A DNA stretch of 47,230 nucleotides, taken from NCBI GenBank assembly GCA_022496185.1, contig WTXG01000271.1:1-47230 (forward strand), written 5' to 3'. The stretch's first letter is position 1, and each line of letters begins with the position of its first letter. The notes beneath the pieces were generated by a model. The model saw only the letters and a list, made by a program, of their open reading frames with translations. It did not search any database and had not been told where the DNA came from. This document shows, piece after piece, positions 1 to 9,178 of the stretch. Both the position numbers and the translations under genes were made by a program. The stretch comes from Multifurca ochricompacta (Eukaryota; Basidiomycota; Agaricomycetes; Russulales; Russulaceae).

Positions 1-186
1 GGCTTACCCTGATCCATTCCTGGCTCAACAGCTCACTTGTATATTTAGTTTAGTTGAATTTTTGAACTCATATATTAGTCACATGGGCATGTGACCTGGT
101 GGTAAATTACTATTCCCACAGCAACCCAGTAAATTACCAGTAAATAATGGGTTCATAAAAAAGTACCCCTTTTTTCCGCAACCCTA
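1..186. mobile_element. End of an hAT transposon entering from outside the window
   Basis: The segment ends in CCGCAACCCTA, the inverse of the TAGGGTTGCGG terminus of the hAT element at 7371. Its whole length is similar to the reverse complement of 7371-7566, including the subterminal TTTACCAGTAAA-type repeats. It is therefore one terminus of a second member of the same family, whose other end and 8-bp target duplication lie before base 1. No transposase is visible here. It ends directly against the inverted-repeat arm that follows, so it was probably inserted into that repeat. Confidence 0.8.
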
Positions 187-853
187 GTGTAGACAGTTAC
201 TCACCTGCAGCCCCAAGAGGACAAGATGGGGGGCTACAGGCTGTTACAGGGGGTCTTATATACATTTCTCAGTGTAATGAGGTAAGCAGTAAGTGTAAGC
301 AAGAATCAGCAAGTATCAGTCAGCTGTATTGCTGACTGAGCCTTATCTTTGTGATTTGTAAGCTGCATTACTCTGCTGACTGATCATACTCTCACACTAT
401 GACATCACCATGATGTCACTGTGGAGTAGATAACTGATATGTAGTCTTGCCCTTAGGTCTGGAACACATCTATCTACTGATACATGTGATTCTGTGCTAT
501 AATTGGCCATGGCCCAACCTGGGCCCTTATCTAGAGCTCCACTTACCTAGAACCTTCTAGGCTGGACTCCTCTTATCTTGATAGCAGCTCCACTTGGTCT
601 AGAACTGTCTAGACTGTGGGGCCTCTGCTTATTGTGGTAAACACAATAGAAAGTCAACTTGTAATTGTTCAGTGGCTCTTGTCATGTGATTGCTGACTAA
701 GCAGCATGTGACTTCTATCATGTGACTGAGTCACATGATCACATGTCACAGTTACATTCCCACAATCATGTGTTGAGACTACTGGGTTATCTTCCCATGG
801 TCATGTGATCCAACTTGTGGAAAATAAAAGGAAAAAAAGGTAGAGCCATGACA
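187..853 (-). repeat. Left arm of a large inverted repeat, LTR-like (family S)
   Basis: The reverse complement matches 2073-2726 along its length. Read on the minus strand it begins TGTCATGGCTCTA and ends TGTCTACAC, and it carries a GTATATAAGACC TATA-like box, so it looks like an LTR in inverse orientation. No 5-bp target duplication is visible; the outer edge is cut by the hAT end at 1-186. Similarity to the right arm is high but imperfect. Confidence 0.7.
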
Positions 854-1049
854 AGCATGTTCTCAACCTGGATGAGTGACACAAGAGGTGTGTAGAGTTT
901 CAGTTTGCATAAGCAAATCTAGTGATATGCATGGACTTGACCCTACCCTTCTCATCAACTCATCTCAGATATGTCTCTATGGCTGTGATGTGCTCATTCA
1001 ATTCCACCTCATTTCCCATCTATGACCAGATGCCTTCAGCATGGAGGGA

Positions 1050-1562
1050 TGTTGAACACTAGATGTGTTTGGTGATGCTTCAGGCATCAGGAGATTAGAT
1101 TAGCTACTTTGTGGACTAGATTAGATATCAGAGTTTCAGACTTTTTACCATATCATTATTACTTTCTTTCTTGCATTCCACAGTAGCTGACTGATGTACC
1201 TTAGTAATGATGCACAAGCATGTGATTACCAAGTGGCCAATAGCCATTATCTCTCTTGTTTATTGTTTGGACTTTGTCTGGCACTTGTGGACTTACTCCC
1301 AGTGCACACAGACCATCCCTTGGAGTATATAAGGGTGTCTGTTTCATCCTCTACACTTCAGAGTTCTTCTAACATCTGAAGTGTAAGTTCCTTCTTTACT
1401 ATCTACTTAACTATTAGACTAACATTCTCTATATAGAACTTTCTTTGTCTAGGTCAGTAGTATAGTTAATAGAGTTCTTCTAACATCTGAAGTAACTTTC
1501 TTTGTCTAGCCTTACATGCTAACATCCACAGTCAGTATGCTGCACATCATGCCTGTTCAACA
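1050..1562 (+). repeat. Solo LTR, family P (TGTTGAACA...TGTTCAACA)
   Basis: The 513-bp segment begins TGTTGAACA and ends TGTTCAACA, and has a GAGTATATAAGGG TATA box near its middle. It matches the reverse complement of the solo LTR at 32600-33104. No internal retroelement sequence flanks it. The bases on either side (AGGGA and GCTTG) are not a target duplication, so one flank has probably been rearranged. Its right edge abuts a Tigger-like transposase fragment. Confidence 0.75.
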
Positions 1563-1963
1563 GCTTGACCCATAAAACAAGAGCCTTTTCAACATCAGGC
1601 CAAGTAACAACCTGGACCCTCTTGCATGAAAGGGCAGATGGATTTGCAAGAAGATGTTGCTGATCTTCTTCTCATCCCTTTACAGCCAAATGACAAGAAA
1701 GAGCTGACTGAGAGAATAGCAAAGCACCCTCTGTGTGGTTGGCAAGGTATTTTACCACTTCTGGCTGTGAGAGAGGTTGATTGTTATCATAGTATTGCAC
1801 AACTTTGAGCCAGTCAGATAGAGTTAAATTGCTCCATGCATACTTGGGCTTTGTTATGGCTGATGTTTTGGGTGGATTTTTGTTTTTGGAAGGTTTGGGA
1901 GGCTGATTATAGGGCTTCTGGCCTTGGCAGGGTGTGACGCTTTTTGTCGATGTAATGGTTCAT
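1563..1963 (-). pseudogene. Tigger/CENP-B-like (pogo superfamily) transposase fragment
   Basis: On the minus strand, reading from about 1942 down to 1563, there is an open stretch containing KPKYAWSNLTLSDWLKVVQ followed by QPEVVKYLANHTEGALLF and then PDVEKALVLWVK. I recognise this as the N-terminal helix-turn-helix DNA-binding part of basidiomycete Tigger/CENP-B-type transposases. It has one in-frame TGA shortly after HLAVKG, and the coding sequence stops at the family P LTR edge. The DDE catalytic domain was not found beyond the LTR. It is a dead fragment. Family assignment rests on motif recognition, not a search. Confidence 0.65.
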
Positions 1964-2072
1964 GATGCATTTGTGATGCATTTGTGACGCATTTGTGACA
2001 TTTTTCGAACTCGCGTGCATATGACTTCTGCTTCATTGTCCTCTTACTCTGAGTCATGTGACTGGAGTTGAT

Positions 2073-2726
2073 TGTCACGGCTCTACTTTATTTTTCCTTT
2101 TCTTTTCTCCCTTTTGGATCACATGACTGTGGGAAGATTACCCAGCAGTCTCAACACGTGATCATGGGAATGTAGTCGTGACATGGATCATGTGACTGAG
2201 TCACATGTAATAGTCACATGCTGCTTAGTCAGCACAGGAGCCACTCAACAATAACAAGTCGATTCTCTATTGTGTTTACCACAATAGGCAAAGCCCCACA
2301 GCCTAGATGGTTCTAGACCTAGTGGAGCTGTTATCAAGATAAGAGGAGTCCAGCCTAGAAGGTTCTAGGTAAGTGGAGCTCTAGATAAGGGCCCAGGTTG
2401 GGCCATGGCCAATTTTAGCACAGAATCATATGTATCAGTAGATAGACATGTTCCAGACCTAAGGGCTAGACTACATATCAGTTATCTACTCCACAGTGAC
2501 GTCATTATGACATCACACTGTGGAGCATGATCAGTCAGCAGAGTAAAGCAGCTTACGAATCACAAAGATAAGGCTCAGTCAGCAATACAGCTGACTGATA
2601 CTTGCTGATTCTTGCTTACACTTACTGCTTACCTCGTTACACTGAGAAATGTATATAAGACCCCCTGTAACAGCCTGTAGCCCCCATCTTGTCCTCTTGG
2701 GGCTGCAGGTGAGTAACTGTCTACAC
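2073..2726 (+). repeat. Right arm of a large inverted repeat, LTR-like (family S)
   Basis: It begins TGTCACGGCTCTA and ends CTGTCTACAC, and mirrors 187-853. A GTATATAAGACC box lies about 75 bp before the end and is followed by a run ending CTGCAGGTGAGT. No target-site duplication is seen (flanks TTGAT and CGAGT). The two arms are separated by 1.2 kb containing the family P LTR and the Tigger fragment. Confidence 0.7.
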
Positions 2727-3049
2727 GAGTATGATACATAGTGCTAATGGTATCCTGCCTCCCTGTGTGACTTGATCCTTTGGATCTTGTCCTCTTGGGG
2801 CTGCAGTTTCTTCCAGTTTCAGAACGCCGTCATCATGGTTGCAAAACCACAGTGGGTGACACAGTTCCTGGTCATTACTTAACACGTGACGTTTGCCTCC
2901 ACGGTATGCCCAACGACTTAGGTCACCACACCTTTGCCCTTCCTGTTTCTAAGTGTACACGGAGCTTCACCCGTTACATTGATGATCTCTCCTTATCTGA
3001 TTTCTGGACTTCTTAGACTGACTTGGACTGACACTCATTCGCTTTTGGA
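2727..3049. other. Unassigned sequence with a 23-bp duplication
   Basis: No coding sequence is recognisable. The string CTTGTCCTCTTGGGGCTGCAG at 2789-2809 repeats the stretch at 2688-2708 inside the preceding LTR-like arm. I see nothing else. Confidence 0.4.
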
Positions 3050-3549
3050 GTGGGTGCAACTCCCACTTACATTTCCTGCCTCAATCTCCAGTGGAGATTT
3101 ACATGGACATTTACTTTACTATACTGAATATTCTCCTTTACTTACAAAGACACTAGAATACTTGTATTTAAGGAGGACATACTAGAAGAGACAGACTTTA
3201 AGTCTGTTCTCTTGTATCTAATACAGGTTTACTGTGCTTCACCCAGAATTCTCTTGAACTCCCTAAGCTGCAACTTAGGGAGCCTTCACCCCAGATCTCC
3301 AGCAGGGCTTATTGCCACTGCTTCAACTTGCCTCTTGCACACACGCCCCTCTTATCTTGTGTGGGCCTTGAACTCTGACTGTGGCCCTCTGTGGTTCACT
3401 TTGACACCCTGAATTGACTTACCTTTGATAGTCTTGACCTTGATCCTTGAACCAACTTGTCCTTGACAGTTTTGACCTTGCAGGCACTCCATATCTTGAA
3501 GGGGCTTGACCAGAACAACCTTTGACACAGCAGAGACCTGGCTGTGACA
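3050..3549 (+). repeat. LTR remnant, family Q (ends CCTGGCTGTGACA)
   Basis: This shares the AGACTTTAAGTCTGTTCTC hairpin, the following AATACAGG, the paired CTAAGC/CTTAG stem and the terminal CCTGGCTGTGACA with the well-bounded family Q solo LTR at 42932-43515. The 5' boundary could not be fixed because the upstream sequence no longer resembles the other copies. No target duplication is visible. Confidence 0.55.
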
Positions 3550-3715
3550 CAGGGCTTGCATTTGACATTTCTGGCAGGCATCAATGAAGAGAAAATTTCC
3601 AGGCACTCCTGGCATTTGTTTGAGCTTTACATCAGCATTTTAGACTTGATGCACAAGCAGACACACAGTATTTGGGACCACTTCCAGCCACAAATTACTA
3701 AATATGGTAAATATG

Positions 3716-3862
3716 GTAATGCATAACCCCAAAATGTGCCATGCATTATTCAAAATGAGAATGCATGCATAAATCCCTATGTCCCACATTGGTTCCAGCC
3801 TCAAGCCATGCATTATTGGAGGTTATGCATTATTAGGTCATGCATTATGAGGATATTGACTG
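3716..3862. repeat. Possible Tigger/pogo-type terminal sequence (CAGTCAATATCCTC, TA flank)
   Basis: The reverse complement starts CAGTCAATATCCTCATAATG next to a TA dinucleotide (3863-3864) and contains several ATGCATTAT repeats. Pogo-superfamily elements start with CAGT and duplicate TA. It lies in the correct orientation to be the 5' end of the element that supplied the transposase fragment at 1563-1963. The opposite terminus was not found, so this is tentative. Confidence 0.35.
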
Positions 3863-4183
3863 TACATGCAGGCCTTGTTTCAATAAAGTAATTTGATAAT
3901 TAGATTATAGAATAGTCTATATTAGTCTAGGGTGTATTTTAGATAGTGCCAGACTGGCAGAAATGATTGTGCATTAATAAAACAAATGCATCATGATTTT
4001 CAAGAATGTAGATCACTGATAACACTTTTATTTTACATCACACTGTTGATCTGCTTTGATATTTTGTAGGATAACACTAGAACATATTTAAAGCCACCCT
4101 GTAGCATACATCAGATGAGATCTTGTATTTTTGTGGCTGCAGATGTGTTTTATCTCAGAAATTCTACTGACCTTGTCAATGCA
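3863..4183. other. AT-rich spacer, nothing recognised
   Basis: No open frame with recognisable motifs, RNA gene or repeat terminus was seen between the possible pogo end and the family Q solo LTR. Confidence 0.4.
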
Positions 4184-4246
4184 TAATTTGTCACAGCCAG
4201 GTACTTGCTGCATCAGGTCACATTTTCAAGACTCAAAAGCCCTCAA

Positions 4247-5587
4247 TGTAACGCTCAGCAAGGCGTCCTGTGCAACATGCACGAGTCGGCGCGGGCCCAC
4301 TAGCTTGGACCTAACGTTCGGCTTGGACTAACGTCTGGCTCACCCAAGGCTCTGGGTCCAGGATCTGCAACAGGCCTGGCACAACAGGGCCAGGCCTCTA
4401 GCTTCAAGGTAGACAGGGATTTGTGCTATAACCAAGCACAGAGGGAGACGGGAAGAGTCAGCCAAAGGGAGCTAATCCCCTAAGGCTGTTGAGTGGAGAT
4501 CAGGCTCAGCTGCAGTGCCAGAAGCACATCAAGCAAACTGGGCTCAAAAGAAGTGAAGGATGTAAAAGAGGGGAAACCAGAGCAGCAACAGCATCTGGGT
4601 CAAGGAATGAGATCTGGGGATGAAGTGCACACCCATTGCCTGAGGCAATGGGGTCCTTCCAGTGACGCAAAGAAGGCAAAAAGGGCTTAGAAGTCCAGTC
4701 TGTATTCCATGATCAGGGAAACTCTAGGCTGAAGGCCCAAGAGGTCAAATCTAGGGATGTACAAACTGTCTACAGGGTCTTATATACTGTATGGGGGTCT
4801 GGTTTGTAGCTAATCAGGAACAGGGTCAGAGTCCTTATCATCTAATAGCAGATAAGATGTCAAATATAGTCCATGATAAGGATAGGCCTTATCAGAAGCA
4901 TAATCATGTGGGACAGCCCCACAGGAGTCATATCAGTGTGGGAGGATTCCCACCAGGGTCAGGGGTAAATGGGGAGATAACAGGTCCCACAGGAGTCAGG
5001 GTGGATGTGGGAATACTCCCACAGGAATCAGAGAAGCGAATGATAAGCCAGATGGGCCATGTGATCAGAAAGGGGTAAATGATCAGATGAAGATGCTGTG
5101 ATCAGGGTCAGGGATCACATGGTCCAAAGTCACATGGTCAGGGATCACATGGTCAAGGATCACATGGCTAGGAGTCACATGACTGGCAGAGGGTCAAGTA
5201 CAAGCCAAAGTCGTCTAGTTGTCTGGACTGGTCAGATTGGCAGGGACAATGTCAGGGGTTCCTATGGGTGTCAAGCACAGGGACAGGGTCAGGAGCAGTG
5301 GCCAAGGCATAAGCCAAGGCAGCAAGGAAGGGTGGTGTACATCCAACAGTGTAGCAGCATAACTACTAGCAGGTTAGGTGTAAATGGCAGCATGGGAGGT
5401 CAGTCCTATGAACAATGTCACAGGAATCAGGGTAGGGTCCTGGGCACACAGGCCACAGGCATCAAGGAAGGTCCCAAGGCAACAGGCCAAGGGCATCAAA
5501 GAGTGGTCCAGAGAAGGAGGAGATCAAGGATGGTGCAAAGAATAAGGCATGGTGTGCAGGGTCAGGAAAAAGAGTAGGGTTGTAACA
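4247..5587 (-). repeat. Solo LTR of 1.34 kb, family R; TSD CTCAA
   Basis: On the minus strand it begins TGTTACAACCC and ends GAGCGTTACA. Both edges carry CTCAA (4242-4246 and 5588-5592). A minus-strand CAGTATATAAGACCC box near 4780 looks like a promoter TATA. The body is rich in degenerate short repeats (CCCACAGGAGTCAGG and TCACATGGTC). It is inserted in the family Q LTR. The plus-strand open stretches in it (for example 5098-5577) look like repeat translations, not genes. Confidence 0.8.
5096..5190. repeat. Minisatellite of about 16-nt units containing TCACATGGTC
   Basis: Successive units read GGGATCACATGGTCCAAA, GTCACATGGTCA, GGGATCACATGGTCAA, GGATCACATGGCTA, GGAGTCACATGACT. Each contains a CACATG E-box-like core. 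The array lies inside the family R LTR and is shared by the second copy at 9760-9870. Confidence 0.75.
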
Positions 5588-7019
5588 CTCAAGATGCAGG
5601 GTGCATCCAAGATTCAAGGTCCAATACAGAAGACCTATTCCAGGTTCAAGTTTCAAGTGCCCACAATGTTGTAGGAGAGGCATGTGCAGGAAATGAGGTC
5701 AAGAGTAGTGGCAATCAGCCCTACTAGAGCTACTGGGGGAGAAGGCTCCTCAAGCTGCAGCTTGGGGAGTTCAAGCAAGTTTCTGTGAAGTCAAATATAC
5801 CTGTATTAGATACAAGAGAACAGACTTAAGGTCTGTCTCTACAATCTAAGTAGTTTAAATACAGCTTTGAGAAGGCACATCAAAGAGGGCACATCAGAAG
5901 ATCTAAGCTAAATAGAAGGTTCTAATAAGTATCCCTGGTAGTCATGGACTCCAGGGGTTATGCCCTGGAGTGAGATAGAATAGGATGAGAACTAAAGGAG
6001 GGGTTGCACCCTCAGCAAGGAAAATAAAATGAAGGAACAGGGAATAGAGATCAGAGTGCATGTGACATACTTGTCACACCCATGTCACAAGTTGTTATGA
6101 GTGGTCACACAAATCAAAAATGCATGCTTGTGTGCGACAGAGAAGGAAACATCACATTATCATCACAAATGATGTCACAAATCTGCACAAACCATCACAT
6201 AATTGGTGCTTATACCTGCCAAACCCACTGTGCAGGTACAGGTTTCCACAGGTTGGGAGCTGTATACCCATACCTGTTATGCTCAGCAGGGTGTATCACA
6301 TGCAATGTGCACAATCCAGCATGGGTCCACTAGCAGTCTCAGAGATCCTCAGCAGGGTCAGCTCTCCAAGCTGAGCCTGCAGCCTAGCCTCAACAAGTTC
6401 AGGAGGAAATATGCTATAACCAAGCGTGGAGGGAGATGGGATGAGTAGGCCAAAGGGAGCTAATCCCCTAAGGCCTGTAAGTGGGGAAAGACCTGCCTGC
6501 TGTGCCAGAGGCACGATGAACAGACCACAGCCACAGTCAGAGGAAGAGAAGTCATAACTCAGCCACAGCAGGGATGGCACTCCCAAGTGGACTGAAGTCA
6601 GAGCAAAGGATGAGGGCTCAGCCTGAATGCCAAAGGCATATCAAGGGACTGAGGTCAAAGTTGAAGGGAAACCAGAGCCTACAGCAGCATCTGGGTCAAG
6701 AGGAAAACCAGGGCATCAATGCCTCTGGGTCAGGGTCTATCAAGGTGCACACTTATTGTCAGAAACAACAAGGTCCCTCTCAGAAAGGTGGTGAATGCAG
6801 GGAGACAGATGGTCCTCCCCTCTCTGGATTCTGGATCTACATGCTCAAGGGCTGAAGTCCCAAGAGGTCAAATCTAAGGTCCTACAAACTGTCTACAGCA
6901 CCTTAAGTACTTGTAACAGGTCAATCTGTAGCCAATCAGAGTCAGAGTCCATTATCTACCAATGGCAGATAAGCTGCCAGTCATAAAGTCCATGATAAGA
7001 ATAAGTCCTATCAGAAGCA

Positions 7020-7345
7020 TAGTCATGTGGGCTAAGTCCCACAGGGTCAGGTCAGATGCAGGAAGATTCCTGCAGGAGTCAGGGTTGGATATGGGAAGGA
7101 TTCCCATATGAGTCATGGTCAGTGTGGGAACAACAAGTCCCACAGGAGGGAGGGCAAGTGTGGGAGGATTCCCACAGGAGTCAGGATAACCACAGGAACA
7201 GCCAGTCCTATGGGTCAGGGGAAGAAGTCATGGGACAACAGGTTCCACATGAGTCAGAGTTGGTGTGGGGATACTCCCACATGAGTCAGGATAACCATAG
7301 GAATGACAGGTCCCATGGGTCAGGAAAGAGGTCAGGTGACTGGTC
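7020..7345. repeat. Degenerate minisatellite, TGTGGGA-N-TCCCACAGGAGTCAGG units
   Basis: About six imperfect units pair GTGTGGGA with TCCCACAGGAGTCAG, so each unit can form a short hairpin (TGTGGGAGGATTCCCACA). The related array in the first LTR copy (4905-5030) has fewer units. Confidence 0.7.
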
Positions 7346-8281
7346 ATATGATCTAAGTGGTCATGATCAGTAGGGTTGCGGAAAAAATAGGTACTTTTTT
7401 ACGAACCCATTATTTACCAGTAATTTACCAGTAATTTACTGGTAATTTACTGGGTCGCTGTGGGAGTAGTAATTTACCAGGTCATGTGCCAACGTGACTA
7501 ATATATGAGTTAACTAAACTAAATATATGAGCGAGCTGTTGAGCCGGGAACGGATCAGGGTAAGCCAGACCGGATCGGAGGTGACTGGTGTTGCCGGTGC
7601 ATTGTAATATGCTTACTAACATTCCGCTCATCCATTATGATAAGATACAATCCTTATGACCATAGCACAGCATGCTCTTTACAGTATTTAAGGACAGTAT
7701 TTCTGTAGCTTGCACTTCAGTTTTGACTCAAGAACAGGTTCTATTCGAAGTCAGATGGCAAACTGGATGAGAATCCAGATGATGATGAGGATGATAGTTG
7801 GTTGGATGAGCTGAATCTTGAGATGTTCCATCCTGAACTTTCTCTTGAGGTCTCATGAACCATTGATCTGTCATCTCAGTGTCTTGCAGCAGCTCTTTCT
7901 GATGAACCATCAAGTGATACAGTGCCTCACAAAACTGAGTCAATGTTTTGCACGTTTTCACTGTTTGTTGAATATTTCATCAGCCAAAACAAATATAAAC
8001 AAAGTCTTGGTAGACCATAAAAGGTACATGATAAGGGTTATGTAATGCAACAATAATTATGTAATTCTGATCAAAACCTGTGGAGCTATGCCCATTTCAA
8101 ATTGGGGACTCATTGACTCAGTTTTGTGAGGGGGTATCAGAAATATCAGAATCTGATGCTCCACCAAATGTACAGCAACCAATCCTTAATATATGGTTAC
8201 CATAGTTATCTTAATATTGATGGGACCTGGAATAGAGCTATTTAAGCATGGTTTACATTCCCAGAATATTATAATTTCCCA

Positions 8282-8704
8282 ATGCACCCCACCTCCTCTG
8301 CTCAGAAAGAAAACATGCTCTCTCTGGCCTCTGAAGGTCATTCCACTGACACTATTGCCTCCAGACTCAGCCTCAGCCAGTCCACAGTCTCTAGGACACT
8401 CAGAACCCTCCTTCCCAACCATCAGTCACCTCATTTTGGTCATCTTTCCAAGCTCTCTGCTACCTCTGAACATGCTATCATGATACAAATAACCACAGGA
8501 AAGGTGGCCAATGCTGTCCAGGCCACAAAGCACATCAATTCCATCATCCCCAACCATGTCTCTTCACAAACTGTGCACTGGGTTCTTAAACAACATTCAT
8601 TCAGGGCTGTAACAAAGAAGAAAAGGCTGCTACTCTCTGCAGTACATTGCAAGAAACACTTAGCCTTTGCTTTGAAGTACCAAAACTGGACTATGGAGGA
8701 CTGG
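8282..8704 (+). pseudogene. Truncated Tc1-type transposase (left arm)
   Basis: About 141 codons are open from ATG, with two helix-turn-helix-like regions: ENMLSLASEG through STVSRTLRTL (residues about 10-45) and IIPNHVSSQTVHWVLKQHSF (about 88-107). A basic KKKRLLLSAVHCKKH linker and KYQNWTMEDW follow. This is the paired DNA-binding domain and lead-in to the DDE domain of Tc1 transposases, which are normally about 340 aa. The frame breaks at the arm/loop junction before the first catalytic aspartate, so it cannot be active. The frame is otherwise open. Confidence 0.8.
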
Positions 8705-9178
8705 CATCTGACCCAAACCTGTTGATTTCAGTCTCATCTGACCAAATCACCCTCTTCCAGTCCTCCATAGTCCAGTTTTGGTACTTCAAAGCAAAGGCTA
8801 AGTGTTTCTTGCAATGTACTGCAGAGAGTAGCAGCCTTTTCTTCTTTGTTACAGCCCTGAATGAATGTTGTTTAAGAACCCAGTGCACAGTTTGTGAAGA
8901 GACATGGTTGGGGATGATGGAATTGATGTGCTTTGTGGCCTGGACAGCATTGGCCACCTTTCCTGTGGTATTTGTATCATGATAGCATGTTCAGAGGTAG
9001 CAGAGAGCTTGGAAAGATGACCAAAATGAGGTGACTGATGGTTGGGAAGGAGGGTTCTGAGTGTCCTAGAGACTGTGGACTGGCTGAGGCTGAGTCTGGA
9101 GGCAATAGTGTCAGTGGAATGACCTTCAGAGGCCAGAGAGAGCATGTTTTCTTTCTGAGCAGAGGAGGTGGGGTGCAT
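8705..9178 (-). pseudogene. Truncated Tc1-type transposase (right arm plus loop)
   Basis: This is the mirror copy of the left-arm gene. It differs by a one-base loss after AIMIQI, which shifts the frame near 8960. It extends through the loop, where KRVIWSDETEINRFGSDA supplies the first catalytic Asp region (WSDE) of the DD34D/E triad. It then runs into the inverted arm and ends. The remaining two thirds of the catalytic domain are absent. The right arm plus loop is therefore the better relic of the parent element. Confidence 0.8.

Larger units (their letters stand above)
4189..6199 (-). repeat. Solo LTR, family Q, split by a family R LTR; TSD TAATT
   Basis: On the minus strand it starts TGTGATGG at 6199 and ends CCTGGCTGTGACA at 4189. 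It is flanked by TAATT on both sides (4184-4188 and 6200-6204). Removing the family R insertion (4247-5587 plus its 5-bp duplication) leaves about 665 bp that aligns with 42932-43515, including the AGACCTTAAGTCTGTTCTC hairpin. A minus-strand TATA-like box (GTATTTAAACTAC) lies near 5860. The matching duplication makes the boundaries firm. Confidence 0.8.

Noticed and set aside
2934..3185. Small ORFs near 2780-3412
   Set aside because: No recognised motif, low complexity in context, and partly inside an LTR remnant; similar short ORFs are expected by chance.
5096..5190. CRISPR-like array of short repeats
   Set aside because: Units are only about 16 nt, degenerate and without unique spacers of constant length; it is a minisatellite in a eukaryotic LTR.
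5098..5577. Long plus-strand ORF of 159 aa with repeated HMV/RDHM motifs
   Set aside because: It is the translation of the CACATG minisatellite inside a solo LTR; it has no promoter context and the second LTR copy does not keep the frame.
8647..8982. Plus-strand ORF spanning the Tc1 palindrome centre
   Set aside because: It reads the antisense of the right-arm transposase and arises from the palindrome.
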